From the NCBI GenBank assembly GCA_947448725.1, contig CANFOM010000015.1:1-63933 (forward strand): a DNA stretch of 63,933 bases. The letters are read 5' to 3'. A model generated the notes under the pieces. It was not told the DNA's origin. It did not search any database and was given only the letters and a program-made list of their open reading frames with translations. Source of the stretch: Bacteroidota bacterium (GTDB lineage: Bacteria; Bacteroidota; Bacteroidia; Chitinophagales; Chitinophagaceae). Position numbers and translations under genes: made by a program. Shown in pieces: positions 19,368 through 27,775 of this stretch. Numbering within the stretch: the first letter of the stretch is position 1; each line of letters begins with the position of its first letter.

Positions 19368-20096
19368 ATGGCACTAGAATGGATGGAAGGAACGCTGACA
19401 AAAATTGTCGATGAAACCTCCAATACAAAAAGATTTTATTTTGAGATTCCAAGCATTGAAAAGTTTGATTTTATACCAGGGCAATTCGTAACACTTGACC
19501 TGCCTATTCATGAACAAAAAAACAAACGCTGGAGAAGTTACTCCATAGCTTCCGCACCCAATGGGACCAATACCTTTGAATTAGTCATTGTGCTATTGGA
19601 AGGCGGATTGGGTACTACCTATTTATTTAAAGAAGCAAAAGTAGGCACCAAAGTTACTTTAAGAGGCCCTCAAGGCGTATTTGTGCTTCCTAAAAACTTC
19701 GAGCACGATGTTTATTTTATATGTACTGGAACAGGTATCGCGCCTTTCAGATCTATGATTAGGTACATCCATGAACATAAAATTGCTCACAATAATATTC
19801 ATCTTATTTTTGGTTGCAGAAAATTTGAAGATGGATTATACATTGACGAATTAAAAGAATTAGAAACTAAAGAACCAGGTTTTCATTTTCATCCCTGCTA
19901 TTCCAGAGAAACAGAAGTGCCAACGGGCTCACACAAAGGCTATGTTCACCCAGTTTACCAAGAACTATTAAAAGAGAATAAAGAAACTGCTCATGTTTGG
20001 CTTTGCGGTTGGAAAGCCATGATTGATGACGCGCGTAAAAACATGACCGAGCTGGGCCTTGATAAAAAACAAGTACACTTTGAATCTTTTGGTTAA
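19368..20096 (+). CDS. Ferredoxin-NADP+ reductase-like FAD oxidoreductase
   Basis: A 242-residue two-domain flavoprotein. The FAD-binding barrel carries RSYSIAS (from Arg57), and the NAD(P)-binding Rossmann domain carries CTGTGIAPFRSM (from Cys119). The C-terminus CGWKAMIDDARKNM...VHFESFG is of the FNR type, with aromatic residue near the end. There is no 2Fe-2S domain, so an external electron carrier such as ferredoxin or flavodoxin is expected. It starts 11 nt after the subtilase stop, so read-through is possible, although the functions look unrelated. Direction of electron flow is not determinable. Confidence 0.86.
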   Translation: MALEWMEGTLTKIVDETSNTKRFYFEIPSIEKFDFIPGQFVTLDLPIHEQKNKRWRSYSIASAPNGTNTFELVIVLLEGGLGTTYLFKEAKVGTKVTLRGPQGVFVLPKNFEHDVYFICTGTGIAPFRSMIRYIHEHKIAHNNIHLIFGCRKFEDGLYIDELKELETKEPGFHFHPCYSRETEVPTGSHKGYVHPVYQELLKENKETAHVWLCGWKAMIDDARKNMTELGLDKKQVHFESFG

Positions 20097-20129
20097 TTTA
20101 TTTATCTATTATTTTTTCTAGCTATATTA

Positions 20130-20162
20130 AAAAAGCCCCGAGCATAAACTCGAGGCTTTTTT
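20130..20162 (+). terminator. Intrinsic terminator, likely bidirectional
   Basis: AAAAAGCCCCGAG pairs with CTCGAGGCTTTTT (one mismatch) around a CATAAA loop. A and T tracts on both sides let it serve the reductase (+) and glyS (-) ends. Confidence 0.88.
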
Positions 20163-20191
20163 AATATGTATTAATTGCTTAATTAGTTGCT

Positions 20192-20269
20192 AGCAATTAA
20201 ATTCAGAAATACAATTTTGAGCGAGCGTTTTTAGCGAGTCGAAAAATTCGTATTTTGAATAAAATTGCT
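20192..20269. repeat. Palindromic intergenic element B
   Basis: Arms at about 20192-20218 and 20243-20269 are inverted repeats with two mismatches and two single-base gaps. They enclose a 24-nt loop beginning GAGCGAGCGTTTTTAGCGAG. The loop aligns with that of element A at 6182-6214 with mainly G/A differences. It lies between convergent genes, next to a normal terminator. Confidence 0.65.
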
Positions 20270-20281
20270 TGAGTAGATATC

Positions 20282-21730
20282 CTAAGCAATATGCGCTAGT
20301 ACCAATTCTTTTACTTTAGCTAAAGCAATACGTTCTTGTAACATGCTATCGCGGTAACGGATGGTTACCGTACCATCTTCTTTGGTTTGATGATCAATGG
20401 TTACGCAGAATGGAGTTCCAATAGCATCTTGACGACGGTATCTTTTTCCAATGGCATCTTTTTCTTCGTAAAAGCAATGAAATGATTTCTTGCAATCATT
20501 CATTAATTCCTTAGCCAATTCTGGTAAGCCATCTTTTTTAGTTAATGGAAGAATCGCTAATTTATTCGGCGCCAATTTGGCTGGCAAATGCAATACCACT
20601 CTCGAATCGGTGGTACCATCTTCTTTATTAATAGTTTCTTCTTCGTAAGAATTGGCTAATAACAATAAAAACATTCTATCCAATCCAATAGAGGTTTCAA
20701 TAACATAAGGCACATAATGCTGATTGATCTCGGTATCAAAATACTGCATCTTCTTTTTACTAAATTCCTGATGACGCGTTAAATCAAAATCGGTTCTTGA
20801 GTGAATTCCTTCTACTTCCTTAAATCCAAAAGGAAATTCATATTCAATATCTAAAGCCGCGTCGGCATAGTGTGCTAGTTTAACATGATCATGAAAACGA
20901 TATTTTTCAGGAGCAATACCTAAACTTAAATGCCATTGCATACGCTCGTTTTTCCAATGCTCATACCACTCTTTTTGGGTGCCTGGCTTAATAAAAAACT
21001 GCATTTCCATTTGCTCAAACTCACGCATTCTAAATATAAATTGACGCGCCACAATCTCATTTCTAAAAGCCTTACCAGTTTGTGCAATACCAAAAGGAAT
21101 CTTCATCCTGGCAGTTTTTTGCACATTTAAAAAATTCACAAAAATACCTTGCGCCGTTTCTGGTCTTAAATAAATAGTACTGGCTTCTTCGGCCACAGCG
21201 CCTATTTCCGTAGAGAACATTAAATTAAATTGTCTTATTTCGGTCCAATTGCTGGTGCCACTTACACTACAAGTAATTTTATTTTCTTCAATTAATTTTT
21301 TCAAGGCTTCAAAATCCTCCTTCGCAAGTAAAGCATCCATATCGGCCAATAATTTTTCGGCAGCTCCATTATTTCCTTTGGCGATTAAAGCATCTGCATG
21401 TCCTTCAATTAAATGATCTACCCGATATCTTTTCTTGCTTTCTTTATTATCAATTAAGGGATCACTAAAACTATCAACGTGTCCGCTCGCTTTCCAAGTT
21501 GTTGGATGCATAAAAATAGCCGCGTCAATGCCCACAATATTCTCATTCATTTGGGTCATGCTATTCCACCAATAATCTCTAATATTTTTTTTCAATTGCG
21601 CACCATAGGGGCCGTAATCATATACCGCACTTAAACCGTCATAAATTTCACTGCTTGGAAATACGAATCCGTATTCCTTGGCATGAGAAATAATAGCTTG
21701 CAATGTGTTGTCTGGTTGTACCTTACTCAT
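20282..21730 (-). CDS. glyS: Glycyl-tRNA synthetase (dimeric, eukaryote-like type)
   Basis: A 482-residue class II aminoacyl-tRNA synthetase of the homodimeric alpha2 type, not the bacterial alpha2beta2 GlyQ/GlyS. Visible features: the N-terminal GFVFPSSEIYDGLSAVYDYGP, motif 2 around GKAFRNEI, motif 3 GLDRMFLLLL, and the C-terminal anticodon-binding domain beginning around KLAPNKLAILPL. An in-frame TTG at 21739 lies within the TATATTTG box, so ATG 21730 (MSKVQPDN) is the better start. mazG and dtd lie upstream on the same strand. The family is certain. Confidence 0.95.
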   Translation of the reverse strand: MSKVQPDNTLQAIISHAKEYGFVFPSSEIYDGLSAVYDYGPYGAQLKKNIRDYWWNSMTQMNENIVGIDAAIFMHPTTWKASGHVDSFSDPLIDNKESKKRYRVDHLIEGHADALIAKGNNGAAEKLLADMDALLAKEDFEALKKLIEENKITCSVSGTSNWTEIRQFNLMFSTEIGAVAEEASTIYLRPETAQGIFVNFLNVQKTARMKIPFGIAQTGKAFRNEIVARQFIFRMREFEQMEMQFFIKPGTQKEWYEHWKNERMQWHLSLGIAPEKYRFHDHVKLAHYADAALDIEYEFPFGFKEVEGIHSRTDFDLTRHQEFSKKKMQYFDTEINQHYVPYVIETSIGLDRMFLLLLANSYEEETINKEDGTTDSRVVLHLPAKLAPNKLAILPLTKKDGLPELAKELMNDCKKSFHCFYEEKDAIGKRYRRQDAIGTPFCVTIDHQTKEDGTVTIRYRDSMLQERIALAKVKELVLAHIA

Positions 21731-21736
21731 AGGCTG

Positions 21737-21744
21737 CAAATATA
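21737..21744 (-). promoter_or_regulatory. TAnnTTTG -7 box for glyS
   Basis: TATATTTG on the minus strand, 6 nt before ATG 21730, so the first transcribed base could be the A of the start codon. It lies in the short gap after mazG. Confidence 0.5.
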
Positions 21745-21757
21745 CTGCGAGTTTGTA

Positions 21758-22099
21758 TTATCGCTGTAATTTTTCGTTGTTTTGATGTCTGGAAGCGTCT
21801 CTAAGGGTTTTCTTTTGAATATTTTTCTCTAAAGCAGTGGCTAAATCAATCCCCGTTTGATTGGCCAAGCAAATAAGTACAAACAATACATCCGCCATTT
21901 CATCGGCCAATAAAACTTCCTCTTCTTTATTTTTAAAAGATTGGTCGCCAAATTTACGCACCATAATTCTGGACAACTCCCCCACTTCCTCCATTAAAAT
22001 ACCCAAATTAGTGAGCTCACTAAAATATTTTACCCCGACTGTTTTTATCCACTGATCTACTTTTTCTTGGGCTTGCTCGATGGTTAATTGATTGGCCAT
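21758..22099 (-). CDS. MazG-like nucleotide pyrophosphohydrolase
   Basis: A 113-residue all-alpha NTP pyrophosphohydrolase. The metal-binding motif EExxE is Glu37-Glu38-x-x-Glu41, and the ExxD of the second helix is Glu67-x-x-Asp70. It probably clears non-canonical nucleoside triphosphates. It follows dtd on the same strand (61-nt gap) and precedes glyS. The single-domain size matches short MazG proteins. Substrate preference cannot be read from sequence. Confidence 0.9.
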   Translation of the reverse strand: MANQLTIEQAQEKVDQWIKTVGVKYFSELTNLGILMEEVGELSRIMVRKFGDQSFKNKEEEVLLADEMADVLFVLICLANQTGIDLATALEKNIQKKTLRDASRHQNNEKLQR

Positions 22100-22160
22100 T
22101 TTTTCTTATTATATTTTATTATGTCTTATTAAAAAATTAATCGTCCCTTATAGAAATGTT

Positions 22161-22613
22161 CTATTCTTTATGTTTAGAATCAACAATAATAGTTACGGGT
22201 CCATTATTAATCAAGGACACTTGCATGTCTGCACCAAACTTCCCAGTTTGAATAGCAATGCCCATTTCCCCACTTAACTGTTGAATCATGCTTTCATACA
22301 ATGGAATAGCAATAGCATGCTTGGCAGCCATTATATAAGAAGGCCTATTCCCTTTTTTGGTACTGGCATGCAAAGTAAACTGACTCACCAATAATATATT
22401 CCCACTAACTTCCTTTACACTTAAATTCATCACCCCTTCCGCATCATCAAAAATGCGCATGTTCACAATCTTATTGGAAAGCCAAATTAAGTCCTCCTGT
22501 GTGTCGGCGGTTTCAATACCCAATAGCACCAGCAAGCCCATTTGAATAGACCCGGTTAGTTCCCCATCGATGGTGACACTCGCCTCCTTTACTCTTTGTA
22601 TGACTGCTTTCAT
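22161..22613 (-). CDS. dtd: D-aminoacyl-tRNA deacylase
   Basis: A 150-residue protein, the usual DTD size, which hydrolyses D-amino acids mischarged on tRNA. The active-site SQFTLHAS (77-84) and the NRPSY segment (89-93) are present, as is the NNGPVT loop (136-141) that contains the cross-subunit Gly-Pro motif. Cytoplasmic homodimer by family. It begins MKAVIQRVKEASV, the classic N-terminus. It is divergent from the flippase gene, 68 nt apart. Confidence 0.96.
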   Translation of the reverse strand: MKAVIQRVKEASVTIDGELTGSIQMGLLVLLGIETADTQEDLIWLSNKIVNMRIFDDAEGVMNLSVKEVSGNILLVSQFTLHASTKKGNRPSYIMAAKHAIAIPLYESMIQQLSGEMGIAIQTGKFGADMQVSLINNGPVTIIVDSKHKE

Positions 22614-22681
22614 AATTGGTCCAATTTCGGCATGAAGATAAACAAAACTATTTTCACTAATTTAGCTGTAATTTCAATGCC

Positions 22682-24184
22682 TTGAGTAGTATAAAAAAAT
22701 TAGCCAGTCAAACCGCATGGTACGGACTTAGCTCTATTGCAGCTAGGTTTATTAGCTATTTGCTGGTACCCTATCTTACCTATAAGTTTACCGAGTCGTC
22801 CTACGGCGAAATGTCCATTGTTTATTCCTTTATTCCTTTTTTAAATGTGATCGTCACCCATGGCATGGAGACCGCTTATTTTAAGTTTGGCAGCAAAGAA
22901 AATGAAGAAAAAATATACCATACCAGTAGTTTTTCGATGATGATGGTGACTGCATTGGTACTGATGGTACTTATTAAATTTAGTGCCCCAATTGCTCAGC
23001 TTTTACAAATTACAGCGCATCCAGAATACATTACTTTAATGGCTTGGGTGGTTGGATTAGACGCTTTGGCAACCATTCCTTTTTCTAGATTAAGATTAGA
23101 GAGCAAACCCAAAAAATTTGCATTTATAAAAATTGGCGGCATTCTATTAAACATATTCGCTACTTATTATTTTATAAGTATGCTACCTAATTACATTCAA
23201 TTACATCCTACTGGCATGATAGCCTCCTGGTACCAACCAGATTGGGCAGTAGGCTATGTTTTATTGGCGGGTATAGTTCAAAACGTTTTTGTTTTATTCT
23301 TATTAAGAAAAGAAATAGGCGCCCTTCGCTTTTCCTTTGATTTTGATTTATGGAAGCAAATGATGCTGTATGCACTTCCCTTAATTTTAGTAGGATTTGG
23401 CGGCATGATTAATGAAACTTTTGATCGTATTATGTTAGGCTGGAGGGCACCAGGCGGTTCGCCCGAAGCTAATAAAGCATTGGTAGGTATTTATAGCGCT
23501 TGCTATAAATTATCCATATTAATTACCATTTCGGTGCAAGCATTTAGAATGGGTGCCGAACCTTTTTTCTTTAAGCAAGCGCAATTGGACAATGCCCCAA
23601 AAACTTATGCAAGGGTGATGAAATTTTTTGTGATCACTTTATGTATTATGTTTTTAATGGTAGTTCTTTACTTAGATATTTGGAAAGAATTTATTCGCAA
23701 TCCCGCCATGTACGTGGGCTTGAGCATAGTGCCTATTTTATTAATAGCCAATATGTTTTTAGGCGTGTATTATAATTTAAGTATTTGGTATAAACTAAGT
23801 AACAAAACCATGGCAGGTGCTTGGATTACTATTTTAGGCGCAGTTATTACTTTAACCATTAACTTTTTTGCCATTCCTTACTTTAGTTATATGGCAAGCG
23901 CCTGGGCTACTTTTTTCTGTTATGGCACCATGATGTATGTAAGTTTTAAATGGGGACAAAAAGTATATCCTATTCCTTATGCCACTAAAAAATTGATTGC
24001 TTATTTTGTTATTACCTTATTACTGTATGGTATTTATTTAATCGTTCAATACTTTACTTTAAATAAAAATATAAGACTAAGCATCGCCACATTTGAACTC
24101 ATTGCCTTTATTGCTTTTGTTGCAAGAATAGAAAAGAAAGAATTAAAATGGCTTTTGCAAAAAAAAGAGCAAATAGCTAATTAA
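22682..24184 (+). CDS. Wzx/MATE-type lipopolysaccharide or polysaccharide flippase, TTG start
   Basis: A 500-residue integral membrane protein with about 12-14 hydrophobic segments, of the polysaccharide-transporter (Wzx/MVF-like) family; such proteins translocate lipid-linked oligosaccharides across the inner membrane. The N-terminus SSIKKLASQTAWYGLSSI is characteristic of the Bacteroidota branch and is complete only with the TTG at 22682 as start. The nearby ATG at 22677 meets a stop within three codons. No glycan-synthesis gene cluster surrounds it, so its substrate is unknown. Confidence 0.87.
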   Translation: MSSIKKLASQTAWYGLSSIAARFISYLLVPYLTYKFTESSYGEMSIVYSFIPFLNVIVTHGMETAYFKFGSKENEEKIYHTSSFSMMMVTALVLMVLIKFSAPIAQLLQITAHPEYITLMAWVVGLDALATIPFSRLRLESKPKKFAFIKIGGILLNIFATYYFISMLPNYIQLHPTGMIASWYQPDWAVGYVLLAGIVQNVFVLFLLRKEIGALRFSFDFDLWKQMMLYALPLILVGFGGMINETFDRIMLGWRAPGGSPEANKALVGIYSACYKLSILITISVQAFRMGAEPFFFKQAQLDNAPKTYARVMKFFVITLCIMFLMVVLYLDIWKEFIRNPAMYVGLSIVPILLIANMFLGVYYNLSIWYKLSNKTMAGAWITILGAVITLTINFFAIPYFSYMASAWATFFCYGTMMYVSFKWGQKVYPIPYATKKLIAYFVITLLLYGIYLIVQYFTLNKNIRLSIATFELIAFIAFVARIEKKELKWLLQKKEQIAN

Positions 24185-24219
24185 AAAAAATAACTCATTA
24201 AAATCATTCCTTATTTTTT

Positions 24220-24690
24220 ATGGCCGAAGATTTAACAATTGCACAAGGAGATAAAAAAGCACAATACGAATCGCTGTTGCCGCAAATTGAAGGCTTAGTT
24301 ACTGGTGAGCCCAACTTAATTGCTAACCTTGCCAATATTGCTGCCGCATTAAAAGAACAATTCAATTGGTTTTGGGTAGGCTTTTATTGGGTGATAGACG
24401 ACGAATTGGTATTGGGCCCATTTCAAGGACCTGTAGCTTGCACCAGAATTAAAAAAGGCCGAGGCGTTTGTGGCAGTGCTTGGGAAAAAGCAAGTACCAT
24501 TATTGTGGAAGATGTCGAAAAATTTCCCGGCCATATTGCCTGTAGCAGTTTATCCAAATCGGAGATCGTGGTACCTGTTTTTAAAGAAGGTAAAATTATT
24601 GGAGTATTGGATGTGGACAGCAGTGAATTGTCCCAATTTGATACCACCGATCAAGTGTATTTAGAGCAAATAGTGGCTTTGATTGTATAG
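24220..24690 (+). CDS. msrC: Free methionine-(R)-sulfoxide reductase (GAF domain)
   Basis: A 156-residue single GAF-domain enzyme. Cys74, Cys84 and Cys108 have the same 10- and 24-residue spacings as the three redox cysteines of E. coli fRMsr (84, 94 and 118). It reduces free methionine-R-sulfoxide using thioredoxin. The surrounding motifs are GPFQGPVACTRIKKGRGVCG and HIACSSLSKSEIVVP. It follows the flippase by 35 nt and may be co-transcribed; tRNA-Leu lies downstream. Confidence 0.94.
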   Translation: MAEDLTIAQGDKKAQYESLLPQIEGLVTGEPNLIANLANIAAALKEQFNWFWVGFYWVIDDELVLGPFQGPVACTRIKKGRGVCGSAWEKASTIIVEDVEKFPGHIACSSLSKSEIVVPVFKEGKIIGVLDVDSSELSQFDTTDQVYLEQIVALIV

Positions 24691-24728
24691 CCCTTTCAAA
24701 AATTGAACATTCATAATAAAAAATAAAT

Positions 24729-24736
24729 TAAGTTTG
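24729..24736 (+). promoter_or_regulatory. TAnnTTTG -7 box for tRNA-Leu
   Basis: TAAGTTTG, 10 nt before the tRNA 5' end. The tRNA has no coding start to confuse the picture, so this is a good calibration of the box-to-start distance in this genome. Confidence 0.65.
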
Positions 24737-24746
24737 CACCCCCTAA

Positions 24747-24831
24747 GCGGATGTGGCGAAATTGGCAGACGCACTAGACTTAGGATCTAGCGCCGTGAGG
24801 CGTGTGGGTTCGACCCCCTCCATCCGCACCA
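24747..24831 (+). tRNA. tRNA-Leu (anticodon UAG)
   Basis: The acceptor stem GCGGATG pairs with CATCCGC and carries A as discriminator plus an encoded CCA. The anticodon arm CTAGA-CTTAGGA-TCTAG gives UAG, reading CUN leucine codons. A long variable arm (CGCCGTGAGGCG) and T loop GGTTCGACC confirm a class II tRNA. Unlike tRNA-Ser at 17-101, this one encodes CCA. Confidence 0.96.
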
Positions 24832-24838
24832 AGCATTT

Positions 24839-24869
24839 AAAGCCCTTCGATTATTCGAGGGGCTTTTTT
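24839..24869 (+). terminator. Intrinsic terminator after tRNA-Leu
   Basis: AAAGCCCTTCGA pairs with TCGAGGGGCTTT around TTAT, followed by a T tract. It separates the tRNA from tig. Confidence 0.9.
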
Positions 24870-24902
24870 TATATAATTGACTGTTTTTTAGGTGTAAAAA
24901 CC

Positions 24903-24910
24903 TACCTTTG
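24903..24910 (+). promoter_or_regulatory. TAnnTTTG -7 box for tig
   Basis: TACCTTTG, 40 nt before the tig ATG, just after the tRNA terminator. Confidence 0.55.
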
Positions 24911-24950
24911 CCCCCCTTAAACCTTAGAATTTACTAGAAAAGAAAAGTAT

Positions 24951-26312
24951 ATGGCAACCATAAAAAGAGACAACATTGGGCTTTTAAATGACAAGCTTAC
25001 CGTTCACTTGACCAAAGAGGACTATTTCAATGGCTTTGAAACCAGCTTAAAAAAGCATGCTAAAACAGCCAATATTCCTGGTTTTAGAAAAGGAATGGTG
25101 CCAGCTGGCTTGATCAAAAAAATGTATGGCCAATCGGTATTTTCTGATGAAATACTTAAGAAGGTAGAAACCGAATTAAATCAATACTTGACCAACGAAA
25201 AAGTAGAGATTTTTGCGCAACCGCTTCCTTTAGATGCGCAAATTGCCAACTTGGATGTAAATGCACCAGGCAATTATGATTTTGCTTTTGAAATTGGTTT
25301 AAAACCGGATTTTAAATTAAATATAAAAGACATTAAAGTAAAACGTTACCAAGTAAAAGTAACCGATGAAATGATTCAAAACGAAGTGGATAGAATTCAA
25401 ACACGCAATGGTAAGATGACCGATCCAGAAGTTGTGGAAAGCGAAGAGAATGTTATTAATTTAACTTTTACAGAAACAGATAAAGACGGCGTGGAAGTAG
25501 AAGGCGGAATTACGAAAGACAATTCTTTATTGATCAAATATTTTGCAGAGAAAACTAGAAAGCAATTGATAGGAAAGAAAAAAGATGACACCGTAATCGT
25601 TCAATTAAAGAAAGCCTTTGAAGAGAAAGAATTAGAGATTATTGTAGGTGATTTAGGTATCTCCAAAAGTGATGGCGATAAATATTTTAAATTGCTCATC
25701 ACCAAAGTGGGCTTGATTGAAAAAGCACCATTGGATGAAACTTTATTTTTAGCGACCTACCCTAATCAGGCTATTAAAACTGAAGAAGAATTTAGAGCTG
25801 CCTTAAAAAAAGACATCGAAGGCCATTACGAGCTTCAAGCAAAAAATCAAATTCATGATCAAATTTATCATCATTTGATAGACCATACTAAAATGGAATT
25901 CCCAGTTCCTTTCTTAAAACGTTGGTTACAAAAAGGCGGCGAAAAACAAAGAACGGACGAAGAAACAGAAAAAGAATATCCTGTTTTTCAAGACCAATTA
26001 AAATGGACTTTAATTAGCAGTCAATTAACCATCGATCATAAAATTGAAGTAGTTGCCGAAGATTTAAAAAACTTTGCCAAACAACAATTGATGAGTTACA
26101 TGGGACCTCAAATGGGTGCCCTTGGAGACAATGATCAATGGCTGGAAGATTATGCAGTTAGAATGATGCAGGATAGAAAATTTGTGGAAGACAGTTACCA
26201 AAGAATTAGTACAGAAAAAATGTTTACTGCTTTGGAAACCGAAGTGCAAGCCAAGGACGAAGCCATTGAAGCAGAGAAATTTGCCGACATGCTCAACCAC
26301 CACCACCACTAA
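24951..26312 (+). CDS. tig: Trigger factor chaperone
   Basis: A 453-residue ribosome-associated chaperone. The ribosome-binding loop is GFRKGMVP (residues 44-51). A middle region and a long helical C-terminal cradle follow; a canonical FKBP-type PPIase core is not obvious, which I read only by eye. The C-terminus ends in four histidines (HHHH), unusual but clearly encoded. Its place before clpP-clpP-clpX is the classic tig-clpPX arrangement. A terminator hairpin separates it from clpP. Confidence 0.92.
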   Translation: MATIKRDNIGLLNDKLTVHLTKEDYFNGFETSLKKHAKTANIPGFRKGMVPAGLIKKMYGQSVFSDEILKKVETELNQYLTNEKVEIFAQPLPLDAQIANLDVNAPGNYDFAFEIGLKPDFKLNIKDIKVKRYQVKVTDEMIQNEVDRIQTRNGKMTDPEVVESEENVINLTFTETDKDGVEVEGGITKDNSLLIKYFAEKTRKQLIGKKKDDTVIVQLKKAFEEKELEIIVGDLGISKSDGDKYFKLLITKVGLIEKAPLDETLFLATYPNQAIKTEEEFRAALKKDIEGHYELQAKNQIHDQIYHHLIDHTKMEFPVPFLKRWLQKGGEKQRTDEETEKEYPVFQDQLKWTLISSQLTIDHKIEVVAEDLKNFAKQQLMSYMGPQMGALGDNDQWLEDYAVRMMQDRKFVEDSYQRISTEKMFTALETEVQAKDEAIEAEKFADMLNHHHH

Positions 26313-26353
26313 GTTTCATTGATCATCAATACATTTTGGCTTTAAATTGGCCT

Positions 26354-26381
26354 AAAGGGAGCAAAGTTTGGCACCCTTTTT
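26354..26381 (+). terminator. Intrinsic terminator between tig and clpP
   Basis: The stem AAAGGG-A-GC / GC-A-CCCTTT surrounds an AAAGTTTG loop and is followed by T. The clpP promoter region follows directly. Confidence 0.7.
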
Positions 26382-26432
26382 GTAGTTCCTTTGGGTACAA
26401 GGATTTACCTTTACTTACTGAAAATTGAAAAT

Positions 26433-27119
26433 ATGAACCTAGGACATGAATTTGAGCAGTATGCCATTAAGCATAAGGGTATTAGTAGCAATACCCTACA
26501 CCAATACAAAAAAAGCGTTACCAATCTAACGCCCTATATCATTGAGGAGCGTCCGATGAATGTGGCCAGTATGGATGTATTTAGTAGATTGATGATGGAC
26601 CGCATTATATTTTTAGGAGAAGGCATCAATGACTATGTAGCCAATATTGTTACCGCTCAATTGCTTTTTTTAGAGAGCACCGATCGTACCAAGGATATTC
26701 AAATGTATATCAATAGCCCAGGCGGAAGTGTTTATGCAGGCTTAGGCATTTACGATACCATGCAATTTATTAGCCCAGATGTTGCAACCATTTGTACAGG
26801 TATGGCTGCAAGTATGGGCGCTATCTTATTGTGTGCTGGCGTGGAAGGTAAAAGAACTGCTTTAAAACATAGCAGAATTATGTTGCACCAACCAAGCGGT
26901 GCCATTGGAGGACAAGCATCTGATATTGAAATTACTGCAAGAGAAATAAAAAAATTAAAAGGCGAATTGTACGAAGTGATTGCACATCATACCCATAAAG
27001 ATGTTGAAACCGTTGGTAAGGATTGCGATAGAGACTTTTGGATGACCGCCGCAGAAGGCAAGGAATATGGATTGGTAGACGAAGTGCTTTTAACCAACCC
27101 AAGAAAATTAAAAAAATAA
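26433..27119 (+). CDS. clpP: ATP-dependent Clp protease proteolytic subunit, first copy
   Basis: A 228-residue serine protease that forms tetradecameric rings with a Clp ATPase. From ATG 26433 the triad is Ser127 (AASMGA), His152 (LHQPSG) and Asp201 (DRDFWM), with the E. coli spacings of 25 and 49 residues. A 30-40-residue N-terminal extension precedes the core. An in-frame TTG at 26391 is less likely as start: it would add 14 unusual residues and precedes a TACCTTTA box (26406-26413). Directly followed by a second, distinct clpP and clpX. Confidence 0.94.
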   Translation: MNLGHEFEQYAIKHKGISSNTLHQYKKSVTNLTPYIIEERPMNVASMDVFSRLMMDRIIFLGEGINDYVANIVTAQLLFLESTDRTKDIQMYINSPGGSVYAGLGIYDTMQFISPDVATICTGMAASMGAILLCAGVEGKRTALKHSRIMLHQPSGAIGGQASDIEITAREIKKLKGELYEVIAHHTHKDVETVGKDCDRDFWMTAAEGKEYGLVDEVLLTNPRKLKK

Positions 27120-27141
27120 TAATACTGATCAATTAAATATT

Positions 27142-27765
27142 ATGATAGTCAACAACAGCTATTTAATGGAGGAAGAAGAAGAGCCTAAAGAAGATAAAAA
27201 AGAAGAGGCTGCACCTAGTTTTTTGAATAAAAAAATGGAACATCTTTTTTTTGAAAAAAGAGCCATTTACCTATGGGGTCCAGTAGATGACAAATCGGCT
27301 AAAGATATTGTCAATAAACTTATTTTATTAGACGCAGATAAACCTGGTGCAGATATTAAATTTTATATCAATAGCCCGGGTGGAGTTGTCACCAGCGGTA
27401 TGGTAATGTATGATACCATTAAACTAATTAAAAGCCCGGTACAAACTATTTGTATGGGACTAGCGGCTAGTATGGGATCTATTTTACTAAGTGCTGGAGA
27501 AAAAGGCAAGCGTACAATTTTCCCTCATGGCGAAGTGATGATTCACCAACCAAGTATTGGTGGTTATTTTCAAGCCAATAGTGCCGACATCGAAATTCAT
27601 GCCGAGCAAATTCGCAAAACCAAAGAATTGGGTGCTAAAATATTGGCCGACAATTGCGATAAAACAGTAGCTCAAATTATGAGCGACTTTGATAGAGATT
27701 ATTGGATGAACGCAAAAGAAGCGGTGGCATATGGCATTGTAGATAAAATTGCCAAGCAACTTTAA
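27142..27765 (+). CDS. Second ClpP-type proteolytic subunit with acidic N-terminal extension
   Basis: A 207-residue ClpP homologue with an intact triad: Ser110 (AASMGS), His135 (IHQPSI) and Asp186 (DRDYWM). Compared with the preceding clpP, it has a highly acidic Glu-rich segment (residues 10-23), and the handle loop after the active His is two residues longer (IGGYFQANSADIE). Both copies look catalytically competent. It begins 22 nt after clpP and ends 10 nt before clpX, so the three genes are one operon. It may form mixed rings with the first ClpP, which is inference. Confidence 0.9.
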   Translation: MIVNNSYLMEEEEEPKEDKKEEAAPSFLNKKMEHLFFEKRAIYLWGPVDDKSAKDIVNKLILLDADKPGADIKFYINSPGGVVTSGMVMYDTIKLIKSPVQTICMGLAASMGSILLSAGEKGKRTIFPHGEVMIHQPSIGGYFQANSADIEIHAEQIRKTKELGAKILADNCDKTVAQIMSDFDRDYWMNAKEAVAYGIVDKIAKQL

Positions 27766-27775
27766 AAAATAAAAA

